Below, in pieces: positions 1 to 5,270 of a DNA stretch of 5,270 bases. The stretch is from Actinomycetota bacterium (lineage in GTDB: Bacteria > Actinomycetota > Aquicultoria > Aquicultorales > Aquicultoraceae), in the NCBI GenBank assembly GCA_030017355.1, contig JASEIR010000149.1:1-5270 (forward strand), read 5' to 3'. Every line of letters begins with the position of its first letter. Position 1 is the stretch's first letter. A model generated the notes under the pieces. It searched no databases. It saw only the letters and a program-made list of their open reading frames with translations, and was not told the origin of the DNA. The position numbers and the translations under genes were made by a program.

Positions 1-36
1 CCTCCCCCTTGAGGGGGGAGGGACAGGGTGGGGGTG
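1..36. repeat. C/G-rich hairpin overlapping a G-quadruplex motif
   Basis: Bases 1-8 (CCTCCCCC) are perfectly complementary to 14-21 (GGGGGAGG) with a 5-nt loop; the stem may continue left of the window. The same G-rich arm begins four G-runs at 13-18, 20-22, 26-28 and 30-34, separated by loops of 1, 3 and 1 nt, which fits the canonical G4 pattern. The G-rich strand is the plus strand, which is the template strand for the minus gene ending at 132. It resembles the dispersed intergenic G/C-rich hairpins of many bacterial genomes; a role in transcript ending or 3'-end protection is inference. No U-tract is visible on the minus side because the window ends. Confidence 0.6.
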
Positions 37-46
37 AAAAATGGAG

Positions 47-130
47 GGAGACCGGCAAAAGATAGAGTCTAGGATCCAGGATCCAGGGTCCAGGGTCCAG
101 GTTCCAGGGATAAGGGACTCTGGACCCTGA
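47..130. repeat. Heptad tandem-repeat mosaic, left flank
   Basis: A lead-in GGAGACC and the spacer GGCAAAAGATAG (54-65) are followed by five 7-bp units in register: AGGATCC (71-77 and 78-84), AGGGTCC (85-91 and 92-98) and AGGTTCC (99-105), then a partial AGGG. An inverted unit, CTGGACCCTG at 120-129, is a perfect reverse complement of CAGGGTCCAG at 91-100 (and equally at 84-93), so a 10-bp stem with a 19-nt loop can form. The inverted unit ends within two bases of the stop codon of the minus-strand gene. No T-tract follows on the minus strand, so this is not a standard intrinsic terminator. The array resembles heptanucleotide short tandem repeats (STRR-type) known from cyanobacteria and other bacteria. 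It is a non-coding dispersed element by appearance. Confidence 0.75.
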
Positions 131-131
131 C

Positions 132-1823
132 TTAGTTTGGTACGAACAAAATGGCGTTTGCGATTGCACGCTCTCCAGCCCCACCGTTTGGATTACTGCA
201 GATGGATCCATTAAAGAAAAGGGCTGACGATCCACCACCATCAAGATTCATGGCATTAATTGCGCCCCTATTTTTTAGCTCGTTAGCAAGCTCAGATAGA
301 GTCATTCCTATGCTAAAGAAATTAGCATCACCATCAACCACAACAATAACAAGATTACCGTCCCCGTCTATGCCTATTCCGGTTCTTGGATGGCGGCCGC
401 TAATGGAGCTAAAACTACCCTCACTCTCAACGCGAGCTTCACCGTCTCGCACAAGTCTTGGCCCTCCACCAACTGCACTTGCGCCGTTTTGCCAGTTCGG
501 CTGGAGAGATACATCGATTCTAACCGTATCGCCAAGCTTTATATTTGAAGCAAGAAATGTTTTGCCTGACCCAATACCGGAAAGCACAATGCCATCTGGG
601 GGGATGGTTGCATCGCCAGAGTTGTATAAAATATCGGTTACAGTTCCTATGTAAGCATTGTTTGGCATCAAAGGCCCGCCGCCGACTAATTTTATAACAA
701 CCTCTGTTCCACTGTCGTTTGTATTGGTAGATGACCCGTAAATGGGGGTGTAGGCAACAATGGTGTCTGAAAAACTGTCACGGGATTTATTTATCCACGA
801 GATAATACCGCTTCTTCCAGTTGATGCTGTAACTAAAGCATTCATGGAGACCCTATCGATAAATGCTGTCTTATCAGGAAGAAAACCAAAATAAGAGCGG
901 CTATTAATAGGGGAGGATATTATTTGGCCATCAACCATGATCCCGCTGCATTCTCCGGTTTTGGTTGAGAAGAAATCAGCATTGACTGCAGCTAAAGCGC
1001 CTTTTCGCCGAGCGATAGAGCTAAGCCGCTCTGTGCCAAGGACTTTGTCTTTTGCTAGAGCAAGCTTCATGGAGACTGGCGCTGATTTTGGGACTTTGAG
1101 CACATTTATGTTAAGCGGCCCTAGATCGGTAAAACGACGATATCGCTCATAGGTAATTTGGTTTACGGTTGAGGACTCTGTTAGATAATCTTTCCCTATT
1201 AGGGTACGGTAGATAAGGGCTGCTGCCTCGGCTCTTGTAATGGGCACATCAGGTTTAAAAATGCCGCCTGGATATCCACTTAAAAGATTATTTCTAGCTG
1301 CAACTTCGATGTAGGGAAAAGCCCAGTGGTCTTTTTGAACGTCTATAAAAGTGCTGGTGATTGTGTTGGTGTCGGGAATAGAATAACCCTTAAGTTTAAC
1401 TAGAATTGTGGCTACTTGAGACCTGGTGGTTGTATCTTCAGCCCTAAATGTGTTATCTGGAAAGCCCTTCATTAGGTCTCGGGATACAACTGTTGATATA
1501 AAGGAGGACGCCCAGTGATTTTCCGGAACGTCTGTGAACCTAAGCACGCTTGAGCTACTTGCAAGCATAAAGGCGCTTGTTAAAAGCTTTGCTAGCTCGG
1601 CTCGACGCAGACCATCGGTTGGCCTAAATCTACCGTCTACCCCTCCGCTTATTATTCCGTGGTTGGCAAGGGAGAGAACTTGCTTTTCAGCCCAGTATCC
1701 TTTTGGAATATCAGAGAAAGTTTTTTTCTCAAAAGCGTAGGATGGCAAGGCAATAATGGCAACTGCGATGCTAGAAAGTAGGATTGATAAAAGAATGATT
1801 TTTGGTTTGCCGGTCTGTCTCAT
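132..1823 (-). CDS. SLH-anchored NAGPA-type phosphodiester glycosidase
   Basis: A 563-aa secreted protein. A basic n-region (MRQTGKPK) and a hydrophobic stretch to about residue 28 form a signal peptide, probably cut after SYA at residue 30. Three SLH repeats follow at about 36-80, 96-141 and 159-206; the TRAE-like motif is RRAE (73-76), degenerate TRSQ (133-136) and TRAE (196-199). From about 232 to the end is an NAGPA/phosphodiester glycosidase (DUF2233-like) domain, with blocks AAVNADFF (278-285), VGGGPRLVRDG (451-461), SGRHPRTGIG (475-484) and MNLDGGGSSALFF (525-537). The family includes the mammalian enzyme that removes GlcNAc from a 1-phosphodiester, so hydrolysis of a sugar-phosphodiester in wall polymer or exopolysaccharide is the likely role; the substrate is unknown. 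SLH repeats should bind secondary cell-wall polymer and display the enzyme outside. The ATG is fixed by an in-frame TAA four codons upstream (1833-1835) and by the signal peptide. No Shine-Dalgarno is seen. C292 and C542 are the only cysteines. Confidence 0.92.
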   Translation of the reverse strand: MRQTGKPKIILLSILLSSIAVAIIALPSYAFEKKTFSDIPKGYWAEKQVLSLANHGIISGGVDGRFRPTDGLRRAELAKLLTSAFMLASSSSVLRFTDVPENHWASSFISTVVSRDLMKGFPDNTFRAEDTTTRSQVATILVKLKGYSIPDTNTITSTFIDVQKDHWAFPYIEVAARNNLLSGYPGGIFKPDVPITRAEAAALIYRTLIGKDYLTESSTVNQITYERYRRFTDLGPLNINVLKVPKSAPVSMKLALAKDKVLGTERLSSIARRKGALAAVNADFFSTKTGECSGIMVDGQIISSPINSRSYFGFLPDKTAFIDRVSMNALVTASTGRSGIISWINKSRDSFSDTIVAYTPIYGSSTNTNDSGTEVVIKLVGGGPLMPNNAYIGTVTDILYNSGDATIPPDGIVLSGIGSGKTFLASNIKLGDTVRIDVSLQPNWQNGASAVGGGPRLVRDGEARVESEGSFSSISGRHPRTGIGIDGDGNLVIVVVDGDANFFSIGMTLSELANELKNRGAINAMNLDGGGSSALFFNGSICSNPNGGAGERAIANAILFVPN

Positions 1824-1829
1824 AGCTAT

Positions 1830-1858
1830 AGTTTATCAAACCAACCGGACGACGACAA
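1830..1858 (-). promoter_or_regulatory. SigA-type promoter, predicted leaderless start
   Basis: On the minus strand, TTGTCG (1853-1858, 4 of 6 to TTGACA) is 17 nt from TAAACT (1830-1835, 4 of 6 to TATAAT), with an extended -10 TG at 1837-1838. Exactly 6 nt lie between the -10 hexamer and the ATG of the glycosidase gene, so the predicted +1 falls on the A of the start codon. Together with the absence of a Shine-Dalgarno, this predicts a leaderless mRNA. Confidence 0.5.
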
Positions 1859-1889
1859 AAAGATAGTTTTAAGGTAATTTTCAGGTGAT

Positions 1890-1900
1890 TATGATAAAAT
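1890..1900 (+). promoter_or_regulatory. Extended -10 promoter for the protease gene
   Basis: TATGATAAAAT combines a TRTGn extended -10 motif (1890-1894) with a TAAAAT hexamer (1895-1900). No good -35 hexamer lies 16-18 nt upstream, which extended -10 promoters can tolerate. The predicted start near 1907 gives a leader of about 45 nt. It sits back-to-back with the minus-strand promoter, with predicted starts about 84 bp apart. The same core occurs at 5128-5136. Confidence 0.55.
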
Positions 1901-1938
1901 TACTAATCGTTGGCTAGATTTTGGCATGTAAGCAGACT

Positions 1939-1944
1939 AGGTGG
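1939..1944 (+). promoter_or_regulatory. Ribosome binding site deciding the protease start
   Basis: AGGTGG differs by one base from AGGAGG. It lies 7 nt before the ATG at 1952 but only 4 nt before an adjacent in-frame TTG at 1949, so the ATG is preferred. Confidence 0.65.
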
Positions 1945-1951
1945 TTAATTG

Positions 1952-4069
1952 ATGCCCTTACTTCGAAAAAGTGGATTACTAGCAGCAATAGTTGCAGTTA
2001 TCATGCTTGCCAGCCAGGTGCCTGTAACTGCATTATCAAAAGAACCAAACCAAGGGCGTAACTTCTTTAGTGCTCAAGCAATAAGTCCAATCAACGTTAA
2101 GCAGATTCTTGTGCGCCCAAGGCCAGGGATAAGCCCTGATGCATTAAAACCCCTTCATCAAAAGGTTGAAGGAACGCCCGCTTCATCAATCAACAAGCTC
2201 GGAGTTGTGCGGGTTAATCTAAAGGAGGGCAGCAATCTTGATGAGGTGCTTGCTTTATATAGAGCAAGCGGCCTTGTGGATTATGCCGAGCCAAATTATA
2301 CGCGAAGAGCTGCAGCATTTTATCCAAATGATCCGCTTTATTCCGGCCAGTGGGGGCTTTCTAAAATAGGCATGGAGTCTGCCTGGGAAAAAGTAGGAAT
2401 AGGTAGCGTTAATTTATCTAAGCTAAGTCCTATTAAAGTTGCCGTACTTGATACGGGCGTTGATTTAAATCATGAGGACCTGCAAGGCATCTTTGCTATG
2501 GATCCAAACGATCCGACTCGTGTTTTAGGAAAGCATTTTTATACCGATGCATTGGGTCGTCAGAGAACTGATGATAATATAGGCGATGGAGGCGGGCACG
2601 GAACTCATCTGATTGGAATTATTGGCGCAGTAATAAACAATAATTTAGGTATTGCCGGTATAGCTCCCGCTGTTAAAATTATGCCGGTTAAGGTGCTGAA
2701 TGACTCAGGTGCAGGCGAGGATGCTGATATAGCGCGAGGGATAATTTGGGCAGCTGATAACGGAGCTAAAATTATTAACTTAAGCCTGGCTGGACCAGAG
2801 CAATCCAACACTCTTGCTGATGCCGTGAAATATGCAATAGGTAAAGGTGTTATTGTTGTTGCTGCTGCCGGCAATAATGGAGATTCTATCCCTAGTTATC
2901 CAGCAGCAAATGATGGGGTTATAGGCGTAGGGGCAACCGATAGCAGAGATGCGTGGATGCATAAGTCTAATTTTGGCTCGTACATTGACCTTGTTGCCCC
3001 TGGGTCAGCAATTATATCAACAGTTCCTCCATCTGTTAGCGGAAAATCTTATGATACATACAGCGGGACTTCAATGGCAGCGGGCTTTGTAAGCGGTCTA
3101 GCTGCGCTGATTCTCTCAATCAATCCCAACCTATCTCGCGAGAGGGTTGAGGCAATCCTTTATGCTAGCGCTGATGACCTTGGTATTTCAGGCTGGGATA
3201 AGTATTACGGCTATGGCCGCATAAATGCCTCTCGCGCAGTTGATTTTGTCTCAGACAACACCCCTCCTTATGTAACTATCGTATCCCCAGCTAACGGAGC
3301 AAAGATTTACGGTACTAGTTTAACTGCAGTTGCGGCCGTGTCAGACCCTGAAAGCGGGATTGCTTTCGTTGATTTTTACCTAAATGGGGAGAGGATTGCC
3401 TCAATTAATTCGGCTCCTTACCAGGTTGATATAGATGCCAGCAGGCTTGCGGGAAAGAATGTCATCAAGGCTGTTGCATACAACAGAAACGGAAACTTTA
3501 GCTCTGCTCAGGTGACTTGCTATAGGCAGACTTTTACTGATGTTGAGCCGTCTTTTTGGGCATTTGAAGCTATCGAGGATATGGCAAAGCGGAATATCGT
3601 CTCTGGGTTTGGTGATGGTTCTTTTAGGCCAAACGAGCCGGTTAAAAGGGCGCAGTTTGTGAAGATGATAATGGAGGCAAAGAAACTGCCTAGAAAGCCT
3701 TTCTATGTTGGCTACTTTAGAGATGTTGATATTAACTACTGGGCTTGGTCATATGTAGAAGGTGCGTTTGAATACAAAATAGTAGGAGGCTATCTAGATA
3801 GCTACGGCGAGCTGGTTTTCCGCCCTGAAAATGCTATCAAGAGGGCTGAAATGGCAACTATTCTCTTTAATGCAGGGGCGTTCGATATTGATTATTCAGG
3901 AAGTCCCTTTAAGGATGTTCCAATTAGTTATTGGGCCTATGTTTATATCATGTCGGCCCGCAATGCAGGGATAATAAATGGCTATACAGGTAATTACTTT
4001 AGACCCGAGAGGGCTATAACTAGGGCAGAGGCCGTCACAGTTATAAAGAGAGCGTTTTTTGATAAATAG
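1952..4069 (+). CDS. Subtilisin-family (S8) serine protease with C-terminal SLH domains
   Basis: A 705-aa secreted protease counted from ATG 1952. A signal peptide ends near VTA (residue 27). A fervidolysin-type prodomain (about 48-125; ILVRPRPG at 52-59) precedes the sequence PNDPLYSGQWGL. The S8 catalytic domain spans about 160-432: Asp167 in VAVLDTGVDL, His216 in GHGTH, oxyanion Asn308 in AAAGNNG and Ser374 in SGTSMAA. All four key residues are present, so it should be active. A Big_7/Ig-like spacer (about 437-522) begins with DNTPPYVTIVSPANG. Three SLH repeats follow at about 528-574, 589-639 and 653-702, with motifs KRAQ, KRAE and TRAE. The likely role is a wall-anchored protease that matures or degrades extracellular proteins; substrates are unknown. 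One oddity is the block after the catalytic Ser, which reads SMAAGFVSG where the family usually has SMAAPHVAG or SMAAPHVSG. SLH anchors are C-terminal here but N-terminal in the divergent glycosidase. The stop codon is 3 nt from that of the convergent CAP gene. Confidence 0.95.
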   Translation: MPLLRKSGLLAAIVAVIMLASQVPVTALSKEPNQGRNFFSAQAISPINVKQILVRPRPGISPDALKPLHQKVEGTPASSINKLGVVRVNLKEGSNLDEVLALYRASGLVDYAEPNYTRRAAAFYPNDPLYSGQWGLSKIGMESAWEKVGIGSVNLSKLSPIKVAVLDTGVDLNHEDLQGIFAMDPNDPTRVLGKHFYTDALGRQRTDDNIGDGGGHGTHLIGIIGAVINNNLGIAGIAPAVKIMPVKVLNDSGAGEDADIARGIIWAADNGAKIINLSLAGPEQSNTLADAVKYAIGKGVIVVAAAGNNGDSIPSYPAANDGVIGVGATDSRDAWMHKSNFGSYIDLVAPGSAIISTVPPSVSGKSYDTYSGTSMAAGFVSGLAALILSINPNLSRERVEAILYASADDLGISGWDKYYGYGRINASRAVDFVSDNTPPYVTIVSPANGAKIYGTSLTAVAAVSDPESGIAFVDFYLNGERIASINSAPYQVDIDASRLAGKNVIKAVAYNRNGNFSSAQVTCYRQTFTDVEPSFWAFEAIEDMAKRNIVSGFGDGSFRPNEPVKRAQFVKMIMEAKKLPRKPFYVGYFRDVDINYWAWSYVEGAFEYKIVGGYLDSYGELVFRPENAIKRAEMATILFNAGAFDIDYSGSPFKDVPISYWAYVYIMSARNAGIINGYTGNYFRPERAITRAEAVTVIKRAFFDK

Positions 4070-4072
4070 CTT

Positions 4073-4939
4073 TTAGTTTCTGCCTATTGATATATCAACA
4101 ACCCTAAACTCACTATCCCATTTAACTTCTGCGCCAAAGCTTTCAGCGACAAATCTTAGCGGGATAAATACCTTGCCGTTTTCAAGCATCGGTGCTACAT
4201 CAAGCACAACTTCTTCGCCATCCACAGTAGCAGTATTATCGCCAATAGCAAAAGCAATATTCCTGCTTGAGCTAATTATGTTTACTTTCTCATTATCGTT
4301 GTCTATCTCAACATTTACTTCAAGAATTTCGCCTAACTGCTCGGCCGGGATAAAGATACGTCCCTGATAGATGAAGGCTGATTGGCCAGAATTTACTGGT
4401 TTCCCGTTTACAGCAATAAGCAAAGCACCATCAATAGCACTTAGAGCATAAAAATTGTTCTTTGGATAAGCAATAAATTCTTGAACGAATATTTTACCGT
4501 AGGGGCCCCCATCCATCACACCAATTCCAACATGCGTATATCTTGAATCAAGCATATTCTCTTTGTGAGATGAGCTATTCATCAGGCCGGTGAAAGCCAT
4601 CTCCACAGAGGGAGCACCAGCAAGATTTTCGCCAGCAAGCAACCATCCGTCGGGAATACCGGCCTTTATGACTCTATCAAGCAGATTGCCTGAGACAGGT
4701 GATTTATGGCTAAAAAAGTTGTTATCAATCATCTCTTTACTATAGGCTCTTGCCATAACCACTAGCTTTGGATCAACCTCAAGCAAGCCAAGTCCGTTTG
4801 CTTTTCTTTCTCGGTTTAAAAGCATTAGCATATATTGCTCGTCTGTGCTTAGTGTTATTGCGAAGGCCTCTGTGGTAAACAGAAAAAGTGCGATTAGAAG
4901 TGCGACAGCTACTGCTGCGAAGCGAGCCTTATTTCTCAT
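4073..4939 (-). CDS. Secreted CAP (SCP/YkwD-like) protein with copper amine oxidase-type stalk domain
   Basis: A 288-aa protein. The signal peptide has basic MRNKAR, a hydrophobic core to about residue 22 and a likely cut after AFA (27). A CAP domain spans about 33-157, with the bacterial hallmark LLNRERKANGLGLLEVDPKL (40-59). The cavity residues are His78 in FFSHKSP, Glu104 in GENLAG and His125 in SSSHKENML, followed by THVGIGV (135-141). The tryptophan usual before the second His motif is replaced (FTGLMNSSSH). From about 176 to 285 there is a Cu_amine_oxidN1 stalk region, with VNGKPV (177-182) and GKVFIPLRFVAESFGAEVKW (255-274). Despite its name this domain is not an oxidase; it is a common extracellular module in Gram-positive bacteria, probably binding the wall or other proteins. 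The function of bacterial CAP proteins is poorly defined. It has no SLH domain, unlike its two neighbours. It is transcribed alone from its own promoter and converges on the protease gene. Confidence 0.93.
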   Translation of the reverse strand: MRNKARFAAVAVALLIALFLFTTEAFAITLSTDEQYMLMLLNRERKANGLGLLEVDPKLVVMARAYSKEMIDNNFFSHKSPVSGNLLDRVIKAGIPDGWLLAGENLAGAPSVEMAFTGLMNSSSHKENMLDSRYTHVGIGVMDGGPYGKIFVQEFIAYPKNNFYALSAIDGALLIAVNGKPVNSGQSAFIYQGRIFIPAEQLGEILEVNVEIDNDNEKVNIISSSRNIAFAIGDNTATVDGEEVVLDVAPMLENGKVFIPLRFVAESFGAEVKWDSEFRVVDISIGRN

Positions 4940-4948
4940 GAGGCATCG

Positions 4949-4955
4949 TCCTCTT
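4949..4955 (-). promoter_or_regulatory. Ribosome binding site of the CAP gene
   Basis: Minus-strand AAGAGGA lies 9 nt before the ATG at 4939. Another ATG inside this spacer (4944-4946) is out of frame, so the signal-peptide ATG at 4939 is the start. Confidence 0.6.
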
Positions 4956-4963
4956 ATTTTGAT

Positions 4964-5005
4964 AGGCCAGCGGCTTGAAATTGGACTGGCTTAAATTGCT
5001 GGCCT
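4964..5005 (-). promoter_or_regulatory. Potential stem-loop in the CAP gene leader
   Basis: AGGCCAGC (4964-4971) and GCTGGCCT (4998-5005) form a perfect 8-bp inverted repeat around a 26-nt loop, inside the predicted 79-nt leader. The stem ends 8 nt before the ribosome binding site. A competing 5-bp stem, GGCCT/AGGCC on the minus strand (5016-5020 with 5006-5010), is also possible. No known riboswitch class is recognised. Confidence 0.45.
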
Positions 5006-5026
5006 GGCCTGAAATAGGCCTGAAAT
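4972..5026. repeat. Four spaced GGCYTRAAAT-like direct repeats
   Basis: On the plus strand: GGCTTGAAAT (4972-4981), GGCTTAAAT (4988-4996, one base shorter), GGCCTGAAAT (5006-5015) and GGCCTGAAAT (5017-5026). The last two are identical and start 11 bp apart, about one helical turn. The fourth copy overlaps the end of the -10 hexamer of the CAP promoter. They could be a regulator-binding array or just local duplication; no known operator is recognised. Confidence 0.5.
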
Positions 5027-5054
5027 CTTAATGTCTAGCAGGTAATATCGTCAA
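5025..5054 (-). promoter_or_regulatory. SigA-type promoter of the CAP gene
   Basis: Minus-strand TTGACG (5049-5054, 5 of 6 to TTGACA) is followed after 18 nt by TAAGAT (5025-5030, 4 of 6 to TATAAT). The predicted start is near 5018, giving a leader of about 79 nt. Confidence 0.5.
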
Positions 5055-5127
5055 GCAGGCCATAAACTTTAGTAGAGTCTATTACTCAGGAAAGGGATCG
5101 ATAATTCGGGCAGTATTGATTTAATTC

Positions 5128-5136
5128 TGATAAAAT
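5128..5136 (+). promoter_or_regulatory. Extended -10 motif reading rightward
   Basis: TGATAAAAT is identical to the extended -10 of the protease gene; the surrounding 14 bp (5123-5136) match 1887-1900 at 12 positions. No good -35 is visible. It points into the tiny ORF and the heptad array, or to a gene beyond the window. Confidence 0.35.
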
Positions 5137-5185
5137 GGATGTGTCTATGAAAAGAACGACCGCCGACCGCCGACCGCCGCTATAA
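5135..5185 (+). other. Possible 16-codon ORF running into the repeat
   Basis: ATG at 5135, or the in-frame ATG at 5147, reads MDVSMKRTTADRRPPL and then TAA at 5183. The second half is encoded by the CGACCGC heptads. No clear ribosome binding site is present. It could be a gene start cut off by repeat insertion, a leader-type peptide, or chance; chance is most likely. Confidence 0.15.
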
Positions 5186-5236
5186 AAGACGGGAGACCGG
5201 AGGCCGGAGACAGGAGACGGGCAAAAGATAGGGTCC
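5157..5236. repeat. Heptad tandem-repeat mosaic, right flank
   Basis: Three perfect CGACCGC units (5157-5177) plus CGC are followed by a short AT-containing stretch. Four degenerate units then run in register: GAGACCG, GAGGCCG, GAGACAG and GAGACGG (5193-5220). These run into GGCAAAAGATAG (5220-5231) and GGTCC. Bases 5213-5236 match 47-70 at 21 of 24 positions in the same orientation, so both flanks hold members of one composite repeat family. Confidence 0.75.
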
Positions 5237-5270
5237 AGAGACCGGAAGCGGGCTAAAGAGCGGACGGGTG

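Larger units (their letters stand above)
4940..5270. other. 331-bp gene-free right flank
   Basis: No convincing gene lies here. From left to right it holds the CAP ribosome binding site, the repeat-bearing leader and promoter (minus strand, to 5054), about 70 bp in which I see nothing specific, an extended -10 motif with a tiny ORF (5128-5185), and a G-rich heptad mosaic from 5157 to the window end. The last 30 bases (5241-5270) are more diverged repeat-like sequence. Confidence 0.7.

Noticed and set aside
71..109. Possible CRISPR array
   Set aside because: The units are 7 bp in direct contact with no unique spacers, so this is a simple tandem repeat.
91..129. Intrinsic terminator of the glycosidase gene
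   Set aside because: The stem is good but the loop is long and no U-tract follows on the minus strand, so I keep it only as an inverted repeat.
151..654. Plus-strand open frame of 167 codons, and similar frames inside the other genes
   Set aside because: These lie antisense to, or in other frames of, genes with clear domains. Their translations are low-complexity and lack recognisable motifs, and no ribosome binding site supports them.
1855..1866. Third copy of the flank repeat core (ACAAAAAGATAG) in the divergent promoter region
   Set aside because: Only AAAAGATAG is exact and no heptad units surround it. It overlaps the -35 region of the glycosidase promoter and is probably coincidence.
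1949..1951. TTG as the protease start
   Set aside because: It is only 4 nt from the Shine-Dalgarno, whereas the adjacent ATG at 1952 has a normal 7-nt spacing.
4087..4098. Perfect 12-bp palindrome TTGATATATCAA near the convergent stops
   Set aside because: It lies inside the coding end of the CAP gene (VDIS), is AT-rich and short, and is best explained by chance.
4073..4620. Copper amine oxidase activity in the CAP protein
   Set aside because: Only the small N-terminal-type stalk domain is present. The catalytic domain with its topaquinone tyrosine and copper ligands is absent.

Overview
The window suggests a Gram-positive-type (monoderm) bacterium, probably an anaerobe of the Clostridia/Firmicutes or a deep Actinobacteriota-like lineage. 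The grounds are that all three real genes encode secreted wall-associated proteins, that two of them carry triple SLH (S-layer homology) anchors, and that the third carries a 'copper amine oxidase N-terminal' stalk domain typical of such cell envelopes. This lineage call is inference; no rRNA or tRNA is present.

Layout: (1) 1-131 is a G-rich repeat mosaic made of a hairpin that overlaps a canonical G-quadruplex motif, followed by a 7-bp tandem array that ends one base from the stop codon of gene 1. (2) 132-1823, minus strand, encodes a signal peptide, three SLH repeats and an NAGPA-type phosphodiester glycosidase domain. (3) 1824-1951 is a divergent promoter region. (4) 1952-4069, plus strand, encodes a subtilisin-family (S8) protease with prodomain, catalytic domain, Ig-like spacer and three C-terminal SLH repeats. 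(5) 4073-4939, minus strand, converges on the protease gene with only 3 nt between stop codons and encodes a CAP/SCP-domain protein with a C-terminal stalk domain. (6) 4940-5270 has no convincing gene. It holds the CAP gene's promoter and a structured leader with GGCYTRAAAT-like repeats, then an extended -10 motif with a tiny 16-codon ORF, and a second heptad-repeat mosaic related to the one at the left end.

Together the genes read as a small cell-surface module: a glycan/phosphodiester-cleaving enzyme and a protease, both probably held on the wall by SLH domains, beside a secreted CAP protein. They are separate transcription units (divergent, then convergent), so co-function is inferred from proximity and shared localisation, not from an operon. 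Known domain families account for the coding part. The least-explained features are the flanking heptad mosaics that bracket the cassette in the same orientation, the apparently leaderless promoter of gene 1, and the repeat-bearing leader of the CAP gene.
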